A stretch of DNA of 64,000 nt from JANRKB01 sp033763695 (GTDB lineage: Bacteria > Planctomycetota > Phycisphaerae > Phycisphaerales > UBA1924), in assembly GCA_033763695.1 (NCBI GenBank), contig JANRKB010000013.1, positions 1-64,000 on the forward strand. The letters run 5' to 3'. Numbering within the stretch: position 1 is the first letter of the stretch; the number at the start of each line of letters is the position of its first letter. This document shows positions 1 to 8,886 of this stretch, one piece after another. The notes under the pieces were generated by a model that was given only the letters and a program-made list of their open reading frames with translations, had not been told where the DNA came from and made no database searches. A program made the position numbers and the translations under genes.

Positions 1-1160
1 CGGAAGGGCGCATTCGCGGCCAAGCCCTGATAGTCGAGCGACACGCTGTAGGGGAACTCTTCGAGCAGACCCTTGAGCTCGGCCTTGATGCCCCCGCCTT
101 GGTACTTGATGCTGCCGCTGACGCCGGTCATGCGGAGCGGGCCGGTCGGCGGCAAGCGCGCCGCGATCTCATCTGGATCATCGCTGGGATCGGGCGGCGG
201 CGGCTCAACCGGAAGGCTGAGGCCGACGTTTTCCAGATGCAGTTCTGCGGTGAGGGCGTCCTTGGGGCTGAGCTTCTCATCGCGCGAGTAATGCAGCGTG
301 GCCTGCGCGATGCGGCCGTCGACGTGAAGATCGCGCACGAACGAGCGCAGCGGGCTGGGCGCCTTGGCAGGTTGCCACTGATCAAGCGTGAGCCCGGTGA
401 GCGACATGTCGAGGCCATCGGGCGCAAGCGTGCCGCGGACGCGCACGGCGCCGTCGACCTCGGGCACGGGCAGGCCGTCGGGCTTCACTTCGTCAAAGAC
501 GATGGAGTAGTGATCAGGCTCGGGCGCGGGCTGGAAACTGCCGCGCACGGCGATGACCTTGAGAGGCGTGTAGGCGTCGGCCTTGTGTTCGCCGATCTCG
601 AGGCGACCGGAGTTGATGAGGATGGCCGGGAGCGTGCTGCGTCCGCCGCTCTGGGCTTTGATCACGAGCGCGGAGGAGTTGAGCGTCGCGTCATCGACCG
701 ACTGACTGAGGCGCGAGACAAGGCCGTCGGCGGCGAGGGTCGCGATGCGGGGGCCATCGGAGAACGTGCGGCTCCAATCAAGATCGGCGTGAAGGTGCGC
801 GAACTCGACGACGTTTCCCGCCGGGCCGCCCACGCCGGGCGCGACGACGCGGGCGTCGTAGATGTCGATCGAGCCGTCGAAGTTGATGGCGACGGCGTCG
901 GCACGCAGCTTGAGGCCGGTGCGGTTCTCGATGACGTACTGGATGGTCCAGCGAGCAGGAAAGCCGTGCGTGCCCAGCCACCACGCGCCGAGGACGATTG
1001 CTGCCGCGCCGACAATCTTGCGGCGGCGCTTCCGCGAGCGCGGCCCCGTGCGCGGCTCAGAACGCGCTTCAGAACGCGCTTCAGAACGCCCTTCGGGGCG
1101 AGCGTCAACACGCGGCTCGGGCGAGGCAGCGGATTGTGGATCTGGCTCGGGCATGTGCAT
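1..1160 (-). CDS. AsmA-like membrane-anchored protein, 3' end outside window
   Basis: The frame is open from an ATG at 1160 (a second in-frame ATG is at 1154) to the window edge, about 386 codons, so the C-terminus is missing. The N-terminus is polar and carries a short repeat (SEAR, SEAR, SEPR), then a basic stretch and one hydrophobic segment (IVGAAAIVLGAWWLG), consistent with a membrane anchor facing the periplasm. The rest alternates beta-type segments such as LKLRADAVAINFDGSIDIYD, resembling AsmA/DUF748-type proteins that act in envelope lipid or outer-membrane homeostasis. It is divergent from radA with a 90-base gap. The family call is by pattern only; the protein being envelope-anchored is more secure than its function. 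Confidence 0.6.
   Translation of the reverse strand, partial: MHMPEPDPQSAASPEPRVDARPEGRSEARSEARSEPRTGPRSRKRRRKIVGAAAIVLGAWWLGTHGFPARWTIQYVIENRTGLKLRADAVAINFDGSIDIYDARVVAPGVGGPAGNVVEFAHLHADLDWSRTFSDGPRIATLAADGLVSRLSQSVDDATLNSSALVIKAQSGGRSTLPAILINSGRLEIGEHKADAYTPLKVIAVRGSFQPAPEPDHYSIVFDEVKPDGLPVPEVDGAVRVRGTLAPDGLDMSLTGLTLDQWQPAKAPSPLRSFVRDLHVDGRIAQATLHYSRDEKLSPKDALTAELHLENVGLSLPVEPPPPDPSDDPDEIAARLPPTGPLRMTGVSGSIKYQGGGIKAELKGLLEEFPYSVSLDYQGLAANAPF
1059..1093. repeat. Three tandem 12-base units inside the AsmA-like gene
   Basis: The unit gcgcttcagaac (first copy slightly different) repeats in tandem and encodes the SEAR-SEAR-SEPR run in the N-terminal polar region. The unit length is a multiple of three, so copy-number change keeps the frame. 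Confidence 0.7.
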
Positions 1161-1250
1161 CGACGACCGGAAAGGGCGGCAGACTTTACGCCGGGCAACG
1201 ATGTCGGCCCGCCAGCGCGGGCCGGGAAGGATGCGTGTATCGTTCGTCCC

Positions 1251-2699
1251 ATGGCCAAGCCGCGCACGCTCTATCTCTGCAGCAACTGCGGCAACACCCA
1301 GAGCCGCTGGATGGGCAAGTGCCCCGACTGCGGCACGTGGGACAGCCTCTCCCCCACCACGCTCGACCCAGCGGGCGACAAAGACCCGCAGAAAGGCCTC
1401 GTCGCCGCATGGGCCGAACTGAACGAAGGCTCCACGCCCGAACTGCTCGGTGCCAAGCCCATCGGCGCGCTGGGTGAGGCCGGCGCGACGCCCACGCGAC
1501 TCTCCAGCGGCATCGGTGAACTCGATCGCGTGCTGGGCGGGCCAAAGGGTGCGGCAGGGCTGGTCGCGGGCAGCGCGGTGCTCGTCGGCGGCGAGCCGGG
1601 CATCGGCAAATCGACGCTGCTGCTGCAAGCCGCGGCGGCGTGGGCGTCACGCGGCACGCGCGTGCTCTATGTCAGCAGCGAAGAGTCGGCCCAGCAAGTG
1701 CAACAGCGCGCGCTGCGATTGCTTGGGGCCGAGTCCGCCGCGCTCCCGCCTGCGGTCGCGGTCAATCTGCACGTGCTGTCGGACACCAATCTCGCGCGGA
1801 TCGTCGAGCAGGTCCGCAAGATCAGCCCCGGCGTCGTGGTCATCGACTCGATCCAGATGATCTACAAGAGCGACCTGCCCGCCGCACCCGGCAGCGTGAC
1901 GCAACTCCGCCGCTGCTGCGCCGAACTGGTCTATTTGGCGAAACTCAGCGGCATTCCCGTCATCCTCGTCGGGCACGTGACCAAGGAGGGCAACCTCGCC
2001 GGGCCGCGGCTGCTGGAGCACGTCGTCGATGCCGTGCTGTATTTCGAGGGCGATCGATACCACAGCCATCGCGTGGTGCGCGCGGTGAAGAACCGCTTCG
2101 GCACGACGCTGGAGATCGGGCTGTTTGAGATGACAGGGCGCGGCCTGCGCGAAGTGCCCGAGGGCACCGGCGTCGCCGCACTGACCGGCGCGACCTCGCG
2201 CCCCGGCAGCGTCGTGTGCCCCGTGCTCAGCGGCACGCGCTGCGTGATGGTCGAGGTGCAGGCCCTGACCGCGACGGGTTTCCTCGGTGCTGCCAAGCGC
2301 AAGTCGTCGGGGCTGGACCCCAGCCGCCTCGCGATGCTCATCGCGGTGCTGGAGCAGCACGCCGGGCTGCGGCTTGCGGACCGCGACGTCTTTGCGAGCA
2401 GCGTCGGCGGCATCCGTGTCATCGAGCCGGCGGCGGATCTGGCGATCCTGCTCGCCATTGCGGGCGCGCACTATCGCAAGGCGCTGGGTGATGCGATCGC
2501 CGTGGCCGGCGAGGTGGGGTTGGGCGGCGAGATTCGGCCCGTGCCGCAGAGCGATGCGCGGGTGCTGGAGGCATCGCGTCTTGGATACAAGATGCTCGTC
2601 TTGCCGCACGGCGGGCACGCACCGGCGACCGGGGCGGCAAAGAGCCTTGAGATCAAGCGTGTGCGCACGGTGGACGATGCGATCGCGCTTCTGGGGTGA
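1251..2699 (+). CDS. radA: DNA repair protein RadA
   Basis: RadA is a RecA-like ATPase that helps branch migration and recombination intermediate processing. All family landmarks are visible in 482 residues: an N-terminal C4 zinc finger (Cys10, Cys13, Cys24, Cys27), a Walker A motif GGEPGIGKST ending near residue 121 (Lys120), the RadA-specific KNRFG motif at residues 280-284, and a Lon-protease-like C-terminal domain. The frame is open far upstream to base 99, but that part is antisense to the AsmA-like gene; the ATG at 1251 is where the conserved MAKPRTLYLCSNC start begins. Length is normal for the family. Confidence 0.95.
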   Translation: MAKPRTLYLCSNCGNTQSRWMGKCPDCGTWDSLSPTTLDPAGDKDPQKGLVAAWAELNEGSTPELLGAKPIGALGEAGATPTRLSSGIGELDRVLGGPKGAAGLVAGSAVLVGGEPGIGKSTLLLQAAAAWASRGTRVLYVSSEESAQQVQQRALRLLGAESAALPPAVAVNLHVLSDTNLARIVEQVRKISPGVVVIDSIQMIYKSDLPAAPGSVTQLRRCCAELVYLAKLSGIPVILVGHVTKEGNLAGPRLLEHVVDAVLYFEGDRYHSHRVVRAVKNRFGTTLEIGLFEMTGRGLREVPEGTGVAALTGATSRPGSVVCPVLSGTRCVMVEVQALTATGFLGAAKRKSSGLDPSRLAMLIAVLEQHAGLRLADRDVFASSVGGIRVIEPAADLAILLAIAGAHYRKALGDAIAVAGEVGLGGEIRPVPQSDARVLEASRLGYKMLVLPHGGHAPATGAAKSLEIKRVRTVDDAIALLG

Positions 2700-2775
2700 G
2701 CACTCCCGGAGTTGTCACGACGGGGCTTGGAACGTGCATGCACCGACATTCGCGTCGCGTGGCTCCATACAAACA

Positions 2776-2817
2776 GGATCGTCGACCGCGAGGCACACGC
2801 CGCACGATCGACGATCC
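2776..2817. repeat. Perfect 10-base inverted repeat between radA and the HPF gene
   Basis: ggatcgtcga (2776-2785) and tcgacgatcc (2808-2817) are exact inverted copies separated by 22 bases. No T-run follows on either strand, so it does not look like a classical terminator. It lies in the convergent gap after radA. Confidence 0.6.
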
Positions 2818-2861
2818 GAGGAGCAACCAACGTTCCCACTGCGTTTTGTCTGCGGCATCCA

Positions 2862-2889
2862 CACACAAACGCGCGTGCCGCGCTGTGTG
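2862..2889. terminator. Hairpin in the convergent radA/HPF gap
   Basis: cacaca and gcgcg pair with cgcgc and tgtgtg around a 3-base loop with a small bulge (11 pairs). On the minus strand the 3' side carries GTTTGTGTG, a weak U-rich tail, so it may end transcription of the HPF-like gene that stops at 2904. Confidence 0.35.
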
Positions 2890-2903
2890 CGTCAGCGTGT
2901 CCA

Positions 2904-3206
2904 TCAATGTGAGCGTCGGACGCGATGGCCCGCCGCACGCGCGGCCTTGCGGATCGCGTCGCGGATCGCGCCGTAGAAGTCAGGGCCGACAGCACGAACG
3001 CTGATGACGCCAAAGCCGGCGACGCCCGCGCTGACGCGACAGGCTTTGTCGACGCCGCGCTTCGGGCCGTTGAGGTCGGAGATGCTGACGGTGACGCTGT
3101 GGATGCGATCGCCCAGGGCGCGGAAGGCGGCGCCGGCCTGCGACTGGACGAACTCCAGCATCGCGGGCGAGGTGCGAATGTTCCCGTCATTGAGCGTGAT
3201 CTGCAT
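2904..3206 (-). CDS. Short HPF/RaiA-type ribosome-associated protein
   Basis: The 100-residue product begins MQITLNDGNIRTSPAMLEFV and ends in a helix YGAIRDAIRKAARAAGHRV, the layout of the HPF/RaiA (sigma-54 modulation) domain that binds the small ribosomal subunit and promotes hibernation. The long-form C-terminal dimerisation domain is absent. The ATG at 3206 is chosen because a clear GGAGG lies six bases upstream; a longer in-frame start at 3272 has no such signal. The gene stands alone, convergent with radA. The domain is divergent, so the family is likely but not certain. Confidence 0.6.
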   Translation of the reverse strand: MQITLNDGNIRTSPAMLEFVQSQAGAAFRALGDRIHSVTVSISDLNGPKRGVDKACRVSAGVAGFGVISVRAVGPDFYGAIRDAIRKAARAAGHRVRRSH

Positions 3207-3517
3207 CTGAGGCCTCCGTTGCTGCGACTGCAAACCTCGGGCGTGCCGCGGGGCCGGAACGTTTCGGCCCATCCCTTCGCGCGATGCACGCGGGGCTGAT
3301 ATCGGGTACGCTCGGGATGCGGTGCGGTTCGCGCCGCGGCGTCGGTTCGCACCGAGGGTGAACCGGCGCGCTCATTTATCCGGGGCAAAGCCGCATTGCG
3401 GACCATGTCGTCCGCCTGCTTTGAGCGTCTGTGGACCATGCGTGTGAACATGGGCGCTTTGTCATTGTGTGCCCGCCCCGAGCGACGGGGCGCGAGTCTG
3501 CGGGAGGTCGGGGTCCG
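3207..3517. other. Divergent intergenic region, no gene seen
   Basis: This 311-base stretch separates the HPF-like gene from the oxidoreductase gene and must hold both promoters. I see no convincing -35/-10 pair, RNA gene or repeat. Confidence 0.4.
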
Positions 3518-4477
3518 ATGCGAGCCGTTCGAGTTCATGAGTTTGGTCCCCCTGCCGTCATGCATCTGGAGGATGTCCCCGATCCTGTCGCGGGGCCCGG
3601 TCAGGTCGTCGTCGCCATCAAGGCCGTGGGCGTCAATCCGGTCGATACCTACATCCGCGCCGGCACCTATGGCCCGCGCGAGTTCCCGTTCACGCCCGGA
3701 TTTGACGGCGCGGGCGTCATCGACTCCGTCGGCGTGGGCATCGCCAATCTGCGGCCTGGTGATCGCGTGTACGTCGAACGCTCGCTCAGCGGCACATACG
3801 CACAAAAGTGCTTGTGCCTGGCGACGCAGGTACATCCGCTGCCGGCACGCGTGAGCTTCTCGCAAGGTGCGGGCGTGTGTGTGCCGTATGCGACGGCGTA
3901 TCGCGCGCTGTTTCACAAGTGCCGCGCCAAGCCGGGAGAAACCGTGCTGGTCCACGGCGGCAGCGGCGGCGTCGGACTCGCGGCGATTCAGCTCGCGCGG
4001 GCCCACGGCATGCGCATCATCGCGACGGCAAGCTCTGCAACCGGACGCGAACTGGTGATCCGCCAAGGCGCGCATCACGCCGTCGATCACTCGTCGCTGC
4101 TCTATGAAGAGCAGATCCTGGGCCTGACCGGCGGGCGCGGCGTCGACGTCGTCATCGAGATGCTCGCGAACGTCAACCTCGATCGCGATCTGGCGATGCT
4201 CGCCATGTTCGGACGCATCGCAATCGTCGGCAATCGCGGACGCATCGGCATTGATCCGCGGCGCGCGATGCAGAAGGACGCGGAGATCCACGGCATGGCG
4301 TTGTTCAATGCAACGAGCGTGGAGCTCGCGCCGGTGCATGCCGCGCTGCACGCGGGGCTGGAGAACGGCACGCTGAACCCGATCGTGGCGAAGGAACTGC
4401 CGCTGACCGAGGCCGCGCGGGCGCATGATCTGATTCTTGAGCCGGGGGCGCACGGCAAGATTGTGTTGCTGCCGTGA
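3518..4477 (+). CDS. Zinc-independent quinone oxidoreductase (MDR family)
   Basis: The 319-residue protein is a member of the medium-chain dehydrogenase/reductase superfamily of the NADPH:quinone oxidoreductase type. The N-terminal GroES-like part reads MRAVRVHEFGPP and contains the VGVNPVDTYIRAGTY segment typical of quinone reductases. The Rossmann motif VLVHGGSGGVGLAAIQLA is near residue 147. The catalytic zinc ligands and structural zinc cysteine cluster of alcohol dehydrogenases are not seen. The ATG at 3518 is preceded by GGGAGG at about ten bases; the frame is open upstream to 3431 without conserved sequence. The stop lies 15 bases from the convergent next gene. Substrate is unknown. 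Confidence 0.85.
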   Translation: MRAVRVHEFGPPAVMHLEDVPDPVAGPGQVVVAIKAVGVNPVDTYIRAGTYGPREFPFTPGFDGAGVIDSVGVGIANLRPGDRVYVERSLSGTYAQKCLCLATQVHPLPARVSFSQGAGVCVPYATAYRALFHKCRAKPGETVLVHGGSGGVGLAAIQLARAHGMRIIATASSATGRELVIRQGAHHAVDHSSLLYEEQILGLTGGRGVDVVIEMLANVNLDRDLAMLAMFGRIAIVGNRGRIGIDPRRAMQKDAEIHGMALFNATSVELAPVHAALHAGLENGTLNPIVAKELPLTEAARAHDLILEPGAHGKIVLLP

Positions 4478-4492
4478 CGGCGTGGGGAACGG

Positions 4493-5869
4493 TCAGTCGC
4501 GTCCGCTGAAGACGACGTCGGTACCGGCGCCGCCGTCGGAGAACGGCCACTTTGACGGGTCTTTGCTCATCACCCCGCCGTTGTCGATTCCGTCGCCCGC
4601 GACGCCATAGAGAATGAAGCGGCGGCCTGATGGGCTTGGCGCATCGAGGCGGCGGTAGACAAAGCCGGTCTTGGACCACGGATCGGCGGGAATCGCCGCG
4701 AGGATGCCCGGAACGAGGTCGTTCAGGCTTTCGGGCGGCTCACCCTTCTGGGCCTCAAATGCGCGGATCGCGAACAGAAGCCGCGTGCCCTGAAGCTCGC
4801 ACACAGATTGGTCATGCATCTGCACGATACGTGCGGCGACGTCAACTTCGTTCGAGACACCGGGCTTTGCGTCGAACCTGGCTTTGGCGAATCCGTCGAG
4901 ATCAAAGACGTCGCGTGTACGTTCCCAGCGCGGCACGGCCGCAAGCGCCGCGAGGCCGTCGTACAACTGCTCGTACTTGCGTACGGTGCTCGCACGCCCC
5001 CACCACCCGTGTGTCGCTTGCGTCGTGTCCACGGCATACGCCTTCTCGGCGCGGATGGTGTGGATCATGCTTGGAAATGGACGCTGATCGTCGATAACTG
5101 CGATGAGACGGCGCAGCGTGGCCGCGTCGGCAGGAAGCGCGATCACGTGCTTGCGCAGTTCGTTGTTCGCAAGCGCGACGATCGCGTAACCCACCAACTG
5201 ATTGATGTGGAGCGGGTTGGACGAACTGATCCGCGCGAGCACCAGTTGATCCTGGTACGCCGCGATGATCGCAGGCCAGTCTTTCGCATCCGCGGCCAGC
5301 CTCATTCGCGCGGCGTTCATGCGGGCCATGGGCCGCAGATTCCCGGTGACGGTGAGATTCCAATCCTGCAACGAGCCTGAGCCGTCGGGCCAGCGGATGT
5401 TGAACTTGTCGCGAAGCGCGGCCTGCGCGGCGAAGACCCCGGCTTTCTCGCAGCGCGTGATCGCGTCTCGGGCTTGCTTGCGTGCCGCGATCGTCGCTTC
5501 GTCGCCCTCATCTGCCGCCGATGGCGCGTCATAGATCGTCGCGAAGTCCAGCGCGACGCGTTGGCCACCGGGGATGGGCGAGCGTGAGAGTTCGTCTGCA
5601 ATCGGAACATGGAGGTTGATGAGGTCGACGACCATCGGCCACGCGTCGGGGCCACTGGCTCGCTCGCCCCACGTCTCGCGCAGGAGTTGATCGCGAATCG
5701 GCGCGAAGTTCGCGGGCGTGACGCCCACGCCGTCGGTCCTGGGCGGCGGCGTCGGGGTCAATCGCTCGAACTGGGCTTGAGCGCTGGCCGCGTACGTAGA
5801 GGCACCAAGAACGAGAGCCGCGGCGATCGAGCGAAGTGACAACCCGTGGCGAAAGACGCGATTGGACAT
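4493..5869 (-). CDS. Secreted protein of unknown function
   Basis: The 458-residue product starts with a signal peptide (MSNRVFRHGLSLRSIAAALV, hydrophobic core, ASAQAQ cleavage region) and is therefore exported. The C-terminal third carries the pattern FEAQKGEPPESLNDLVPGIL followed by IPADPWSKTGFVYRR and GVAGDGIDNGG. This ageing-style P-E-S-L-x-x-L-V-P ... D-P-x-x-G module is common in planctomycete secreted proteins, but I know no assigned function. The start at 5869 is chosen because the signal peptide begins there; upstream in-frame codons to 5983 do not add to it. The gene is preceded, after 206 bases, by a sorting-tail protein in the same direction. Confidence 0.7.
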   Translation of the reverse strand: MSNRVFRHGLSLRSIAAALVLGASTYAASAQAQFERLTPTPPPRTDGVGVTPANFAPIRDQLLRETWGERASGPDAWPMVVDLINLHVPIADELSRSPIPGGQRVALDFATIYDAPSAADEGDEATIAARKQARDAITRCEKAGVFAAQAALRDKFNIRWPDGSGSLQDWNLTVTGNLRPMARMNAARMRLAADAKDWPAIIAAYQDQLVLARISSSNPLHINQLVGYAIVALANNELRKHVIALPADAATLRRLIAVIDDQRPFPSMIHTIRAEKAYAVDTTQATHGWWGRASTVRKYEQLYDGLAALAAVPRWERTRDVFDLDGFAKARFDAKPGVSNEVDVAARIVQMHDQSVCELQGTRLLFAIRAFEAQKGEPPESLNDLVPGILAAIPADPWSKTGFVYRRLDAPSPSGRRFILYGVAGDGIDNGGVMSKDPSKWPFSDGGAGTDVVFSGRD

Positions 5870-5981
5870 GTGTGCGGTGCCCTGAAAATCGCAACTCAAA
5901 ACTGCAACTCGAACCCAAGTCGCAAATGAGTTTACGAAGTGGCGAGGGCGGCGTTCTCGCGACGCGTGAATCCGAAATGAC

Positions 5982-6009
5982 AACGCCCGCCGCGGGTGCG
6001 ACGGGCGTT
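5982..6009 (-). terminator. Probable terminator of the sorting-tail protein gene
   Basis: aacgcccg and cgggcgtt form an eight-pair stem. On the minus strand it is followed by GTCATTTCGG, only a weak U tract. It lies 67 bases downstream of the gene ending at 6076. Confidence 0.45.
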
Positions 6010-6075
6010 GAGAACCAAACGTGTGGCCGCGCCTCGTTGGAGATCCGAGGCGGGGCCGAGAGGGGAGTCAGAGGC

Positions 6076-6786
6076 TCAGCGGCGGCGACGGCCGACGACG
6101 ACACCCGCGAGGCCGAGCAGCGCGAGGCTGCCGGGCGTGGGGATGTTGCCTTCGTAGCCCGGCTCGCTCAGGTCGGTGCCATACTGGAACCACACGTTGC
6201 CGATGCGGCCCAGGTCGAAGCCCGACGCATTGCCGAAGGTGAACTTCACCGAGTTCTTGATGAGGGGCGTCGAGACGCCGGCGTTGCCGGTGGCGGCGTT
6301 GTCACCAGCGCTGGTGATGCCGTACTGCAGACCATCCGGGCTGGCGGGGCCATCGAGGTTGGTTGAGGTGAAGCGATCGCCGGGGCCAAAGAGACCAAGG
6401 CCCGAGGACGAGATGCCGTACTTGCGATTGCCGGGGCCGCCCGACAGGCTGTTGAGTGCGGCCCACTCGCCGCCGACGCCGTTGGCGCCTTCGGTCGTGC
6501 CGCCGTTGGTGACGGTCGAGCCGGTGTTCAGCACGGCAGAGATGCGGCTGAAGTTGACGGTCGCGCCGGCGACGTCGAAGAAGACGCCGGTGAGGACGTC
6601 GACCGGGACGAGCACGTCGGCGGTCGACGTGTTGGTCAGGATCACGACGAGGTTCGAGCCCACCACGTCAAACGAGACGGAGGCGGCCTTGGAACCGGAC
6701 GAACCGCTAAACGTGACCGCCGCGCTGGCAACGGAAGCAGCGCACAGAGCGGCAGCCGCAGAAGCGGCAACATACGAAGTCTTCAT
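6076..6786 (-). CDS. Secreted protein with PEP-CTERM-like sorting tail
   Basis: The 236-residue product has an N-terminal signal peptide (MKTSYVAASAAAALCAASVA, ending SASA) and a C-terminal tail PTPGSLALLGLAGVVVGRRRR: a P-x-P-G motif, one transmembrane stretch and an Arg cluster. That is the tripartite exosortase signal, in the variant where the usual PEP is replaced by PTPG. The middle is Ser/Thr/Gly-rich with beta-strand character and no recognised domain. GGGAGAG six bases before the ATG supports the start. The likely partner is the exosortase at 35899-37773. Function at the cell surface or matrix is inferred. Confidence 0.85.
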   Translation of the reverse strand: MKTSYVAASAAAALCAASVASAAVTFSGSSGSKAASVSFDVVGSNLVVILTNTSTADVLVPVDVLTGVFFDVAGATVNFSRISAVLNTGSTVTNGGTTEGANGVGGEWAALNSLSGGPGNRKYGISSSGLGLFGPGDRFTSTNLDGPASPDGLQYGITSAGDNAATGNAGVSTPLIKNSVKFTFGNASGFDLGRIGNVWFQYGTDLSEPGYEGNIPTPGSLALLGLAGVVVGRRRR

Positions 6787-6995
6787 GTCAATCTCTCCCT
6801 AAACACAACCCTTGCACCCGACAACGACGCATGGAAACGTCAGGTGTTGCCCCGATTCTCGCGACTTACGGATGCAGAATCAAGGATTGTGCAATGTAAA
6901 TCCGCCGAAATCAAAGAGTTGCGCGATATGCGGGCCTCAGGAAACCCCCAGACCACGTCCGAGAACTGTCATCTTTGTTCACCGGGAAAAACAAA

Positions 6996-7023
6996 CACCA
7001 CCGGGGCGGAGCCTCCGGTGGTG
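6996..7023 (-). terminator. Strong intrinsic terminator of acpP
   Basis: caccaccgg and ccggtggtg form a nine-pair perfect stem with a ten-base loop. Read on the minus strand it is followed directly by TTTGTTTTT, a full U tract. It lies 33 bases after the acyl carrier protein stop. Confidence 0.85.
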
Positions 7024-7055
7024 CGTGGAAGACTGAAAGGTTCAGCCGAGCAGGA

Positions 7056-7304
7056 TTACTTGCTGGCCTGGGCCTTGTGGATGAACTCGATGGCCTCGCC
7101 GACGGTCTTGATCTTCTCGGCCTGCTCATCGGGGATGGAGGTCTCGAACTCGTCCTCGAACTCCATGACCAGCTCGACGGTGTCGAGGCTGTCGGCGTTG
7201 AGATCCTCGACGAACGAGGTCGAGCGGGTGATCTTGGACTTGTCCGCACCCATCTGCTCGGCCACGATCTCGATCACTTTCGCTTCGATTTCCTGTTCCG
7301 TCAC
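7056..7304 (-). CDS. acpP: Acyl carrier protein
   Basis: The 82-residue acidic protein carries growing acyl chains in fatty acid synthesis on a phosphopantetheine arm attached to the Ser of [11 protein letters not shown] (Ser39 from this start). The flanking sequence [20 protein letters not shown] and the tail [19 protein letters not shown] are classical ACP. A GTG at 7304 is preferred because GGAG lies eight bases before it and the family N-terminus aligns there; an ATG at 7343 would add 13 residues without support. The gene is not beside fab genes in this window and has its own strong terminator. Confidence 0.95.
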   Translation of the reverse strand: MTEQEIEAKVIEIVAEQMGADKSKITRSTSFVEDLNADSLDTVELVMEFEDEFETSIPDEQAEKIKTVGEAIEFIHKAQASK

Positions 7305-7808
7305 GACTGGTTCTCCGTCAATAAGCAGTGAAATTGTGTGCATCCGCGGCGGAGCCGGGAAGCCCACCCCACGTTTGCCCCGCGAAGTTCGGCCCACAGT
7401 GAAGCATGCCGCGCGAGGTTCCCGGGCGTTGGCAGTCCGCCCAGAGCGTCGATTCTACGCGCCGCCGGGGCGGCTGCCAAGCGCATGTGCCGGTTCAGCC
7501 TCCCAAACCATTCGGGAAACGGTCGGACGCGCCGCCGAGCCGGGCAAACTCAAGCCGCCCGAGTTCCAGAATCTGTCGCGCAGCGACTGCGCATGGAAGC
7601 GATTTCGGACCACGCCAATCGGCGCGATCGTTGCGATCGACGCACCGCAGAGGAGAAACCGGAAACCGCCCTTGCACTTGGGCGAATCCTTGGGATGGAG
7701 GGTCGATGAGTCTGATCGCGGAGGCCGACGGCCTGTGTGTTGCCTTGCAGTGGTGTTGCGTGTGACCCGCGCGATGCCGGAAGCCTGCCGCGTGACGAGG
7801 GATCTATC
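7305..7808. other. 504-base divergent intergenic region
   Basis: The region separates acpP from the DUF1444 gene. Frames open here have no family likeness and no ribosome site. It presumably holds both promoters. I see no RNA gene, repeat or clear promoter pair. Confidence 0.4.
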
Positions 7809-8621
7809 GTGTCGAACATGCCCATGGAGCCGGAGGCGTTCGCGGAAGCCGTGGCACAGATGCTGCGCCGACTTCAGCCGGCGTACGACATCGACCTCGT
7901 CGGGCCGCGCGAGCTGCTCGTCAACGGTCGTCGCCTTGACCTTGAGAACCTGTTCCGCATGGTGAATCACGAGCCGGTGCGCGGCACGGAGATCGTCGAG
8001 CATTATCTCGACCAGCTCTTCAGCGGCGACGCCAGCCAGCTCACCAGCATGACGCTGGATTTCGCCCGCCCGCGGATCATGCCGCGGATCCAGCCCGAGA
8101 CGATCTTCAATCACCTGGCCCGCGAGCAGGTGGCGCACGTGCCGTATGTGAACGACACGGTGGTGGTGTTCGTCACCGACCTGCCGCACATGACGGTGAG
8201 CATCACGACCGAGCAACTGGTGCGTTGGCGTCTGAACGTGGACGAGATCGAAGAGATCGCCCGCGAGAACCTGGACAACTACGCGCCCGACCTTGAGATC
8301 CAGCTGGTCGAGAGCAAGGAAGGCGGCAAGGCCGCGATCCTGGGCCAGCACGACGGCTATGACGCGGCACGCCTGCTCTTGGGCGGCTTGTGGGAGCGGC
8401 TGGCGCCGCAGCTCGGCGGCGACTTCTATGTCGCGACGCCGGCCCGCGACATGTTCATCGCCATCAGCCCCGAGCCGGCGAACTTCGTGCGTCGCCTGCA
8501 GAATCGCGTGCTGCACGACTACAAGCGTCTGCCCTACCCGATCACCCCCGACTTCTTCTACTGCACCCGCGACGGCGTGGCGGGAACCAAGCCCGAGCAA
8601 GCCGATCGCGACGCGGCCTGA
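7809..8621 (+). CDS. DUF1444 family protein
   Basis: The 270-residue product matches the DUF1444 (YtpQ/UPF0354) family in layout: a two-strand N-terminal part, then DTVVVFVTDLPHMTVSITTE, the helix VDEIEEIARENL, the motif GQHDGYDAARLLL and the strand pair YVATPARDMFIAI. All of these have direct counterparts in the Bacillus protein YtpQ as I remember it. No biochemical role is established for the family. The start GTG at 7809 is chosen because GAGG lies eight bases upstream; ATG at 7818 is the alternative. No signal peptide is seen, so it is probably cytoplasmic. Confidence 0.75.
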   Translation: MSNMPMEPEAFAEAVAQMLRRLQPAYDIDLVGPRELLVNGRRLDLENLFRMVNHEPVRGTEIVEHYLDQLFSGDASQLTSMTLDFARPRIMPRIQPETIFNHLAREQVAHVPYVNDTVVVFVTDLPHMTVSITTEQLVRWRLNVDEIEEIARENLDNYAPDLEIQLVESKEGGKAAILGQHDGYDAARLLLGGLWERLAPQLGGDFYVATPARDMFIAISPEPANFVRRLQNRVLHDYKRLPYPITPDFFYCTRDGVAGTKPEQADRDAA

Positions 8622-8669
8622 GCAGCGAAGCGGGCCCGCTCATTCCCCTGATTACTCCACCGCAACATG

Positions 8670-8698
8670 GCGGCCCGTCGTTCTGCGACACGGGCCGC
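8670..8698 (+). terminator. Possible terminator after the DUF1444 gene
   Basis: gcggcccgt and acgggccgc form a perfect nine-pair stem with an 11-base loop, followed by tgttgctttgg. The U content is modest, so this is a weak call. Confidence 0.4.
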
Positions 8699-8886
8699 TG
8701 TTGCTTTGGCGCACTGGCGGGCAGGCCGGTTGCCGCCGGCCGCCCTTCGTAAAGTGCAGGGGGAGCGCCGCCCTCGCCGATGCTCTGACGGGCGCGTCTT
8801 GATGCACCCGGCGGAGCCGGGGCGCGAAGAGCAACACCACGCCCGGCGGCACGGCAAGCCGCGAGCAGCGCAGGAGGCGCGACAGC

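Noticed and set aside
1059..1093. CRISPR-like short repeats
   Set aside because: Tandem in-frame codons without spacers, not CRISPR.
99..1250. In-frame extension of radA to the left
   Set aside because: It is antisense to the AsmA-like gene, and RadA homology starts at 1251.
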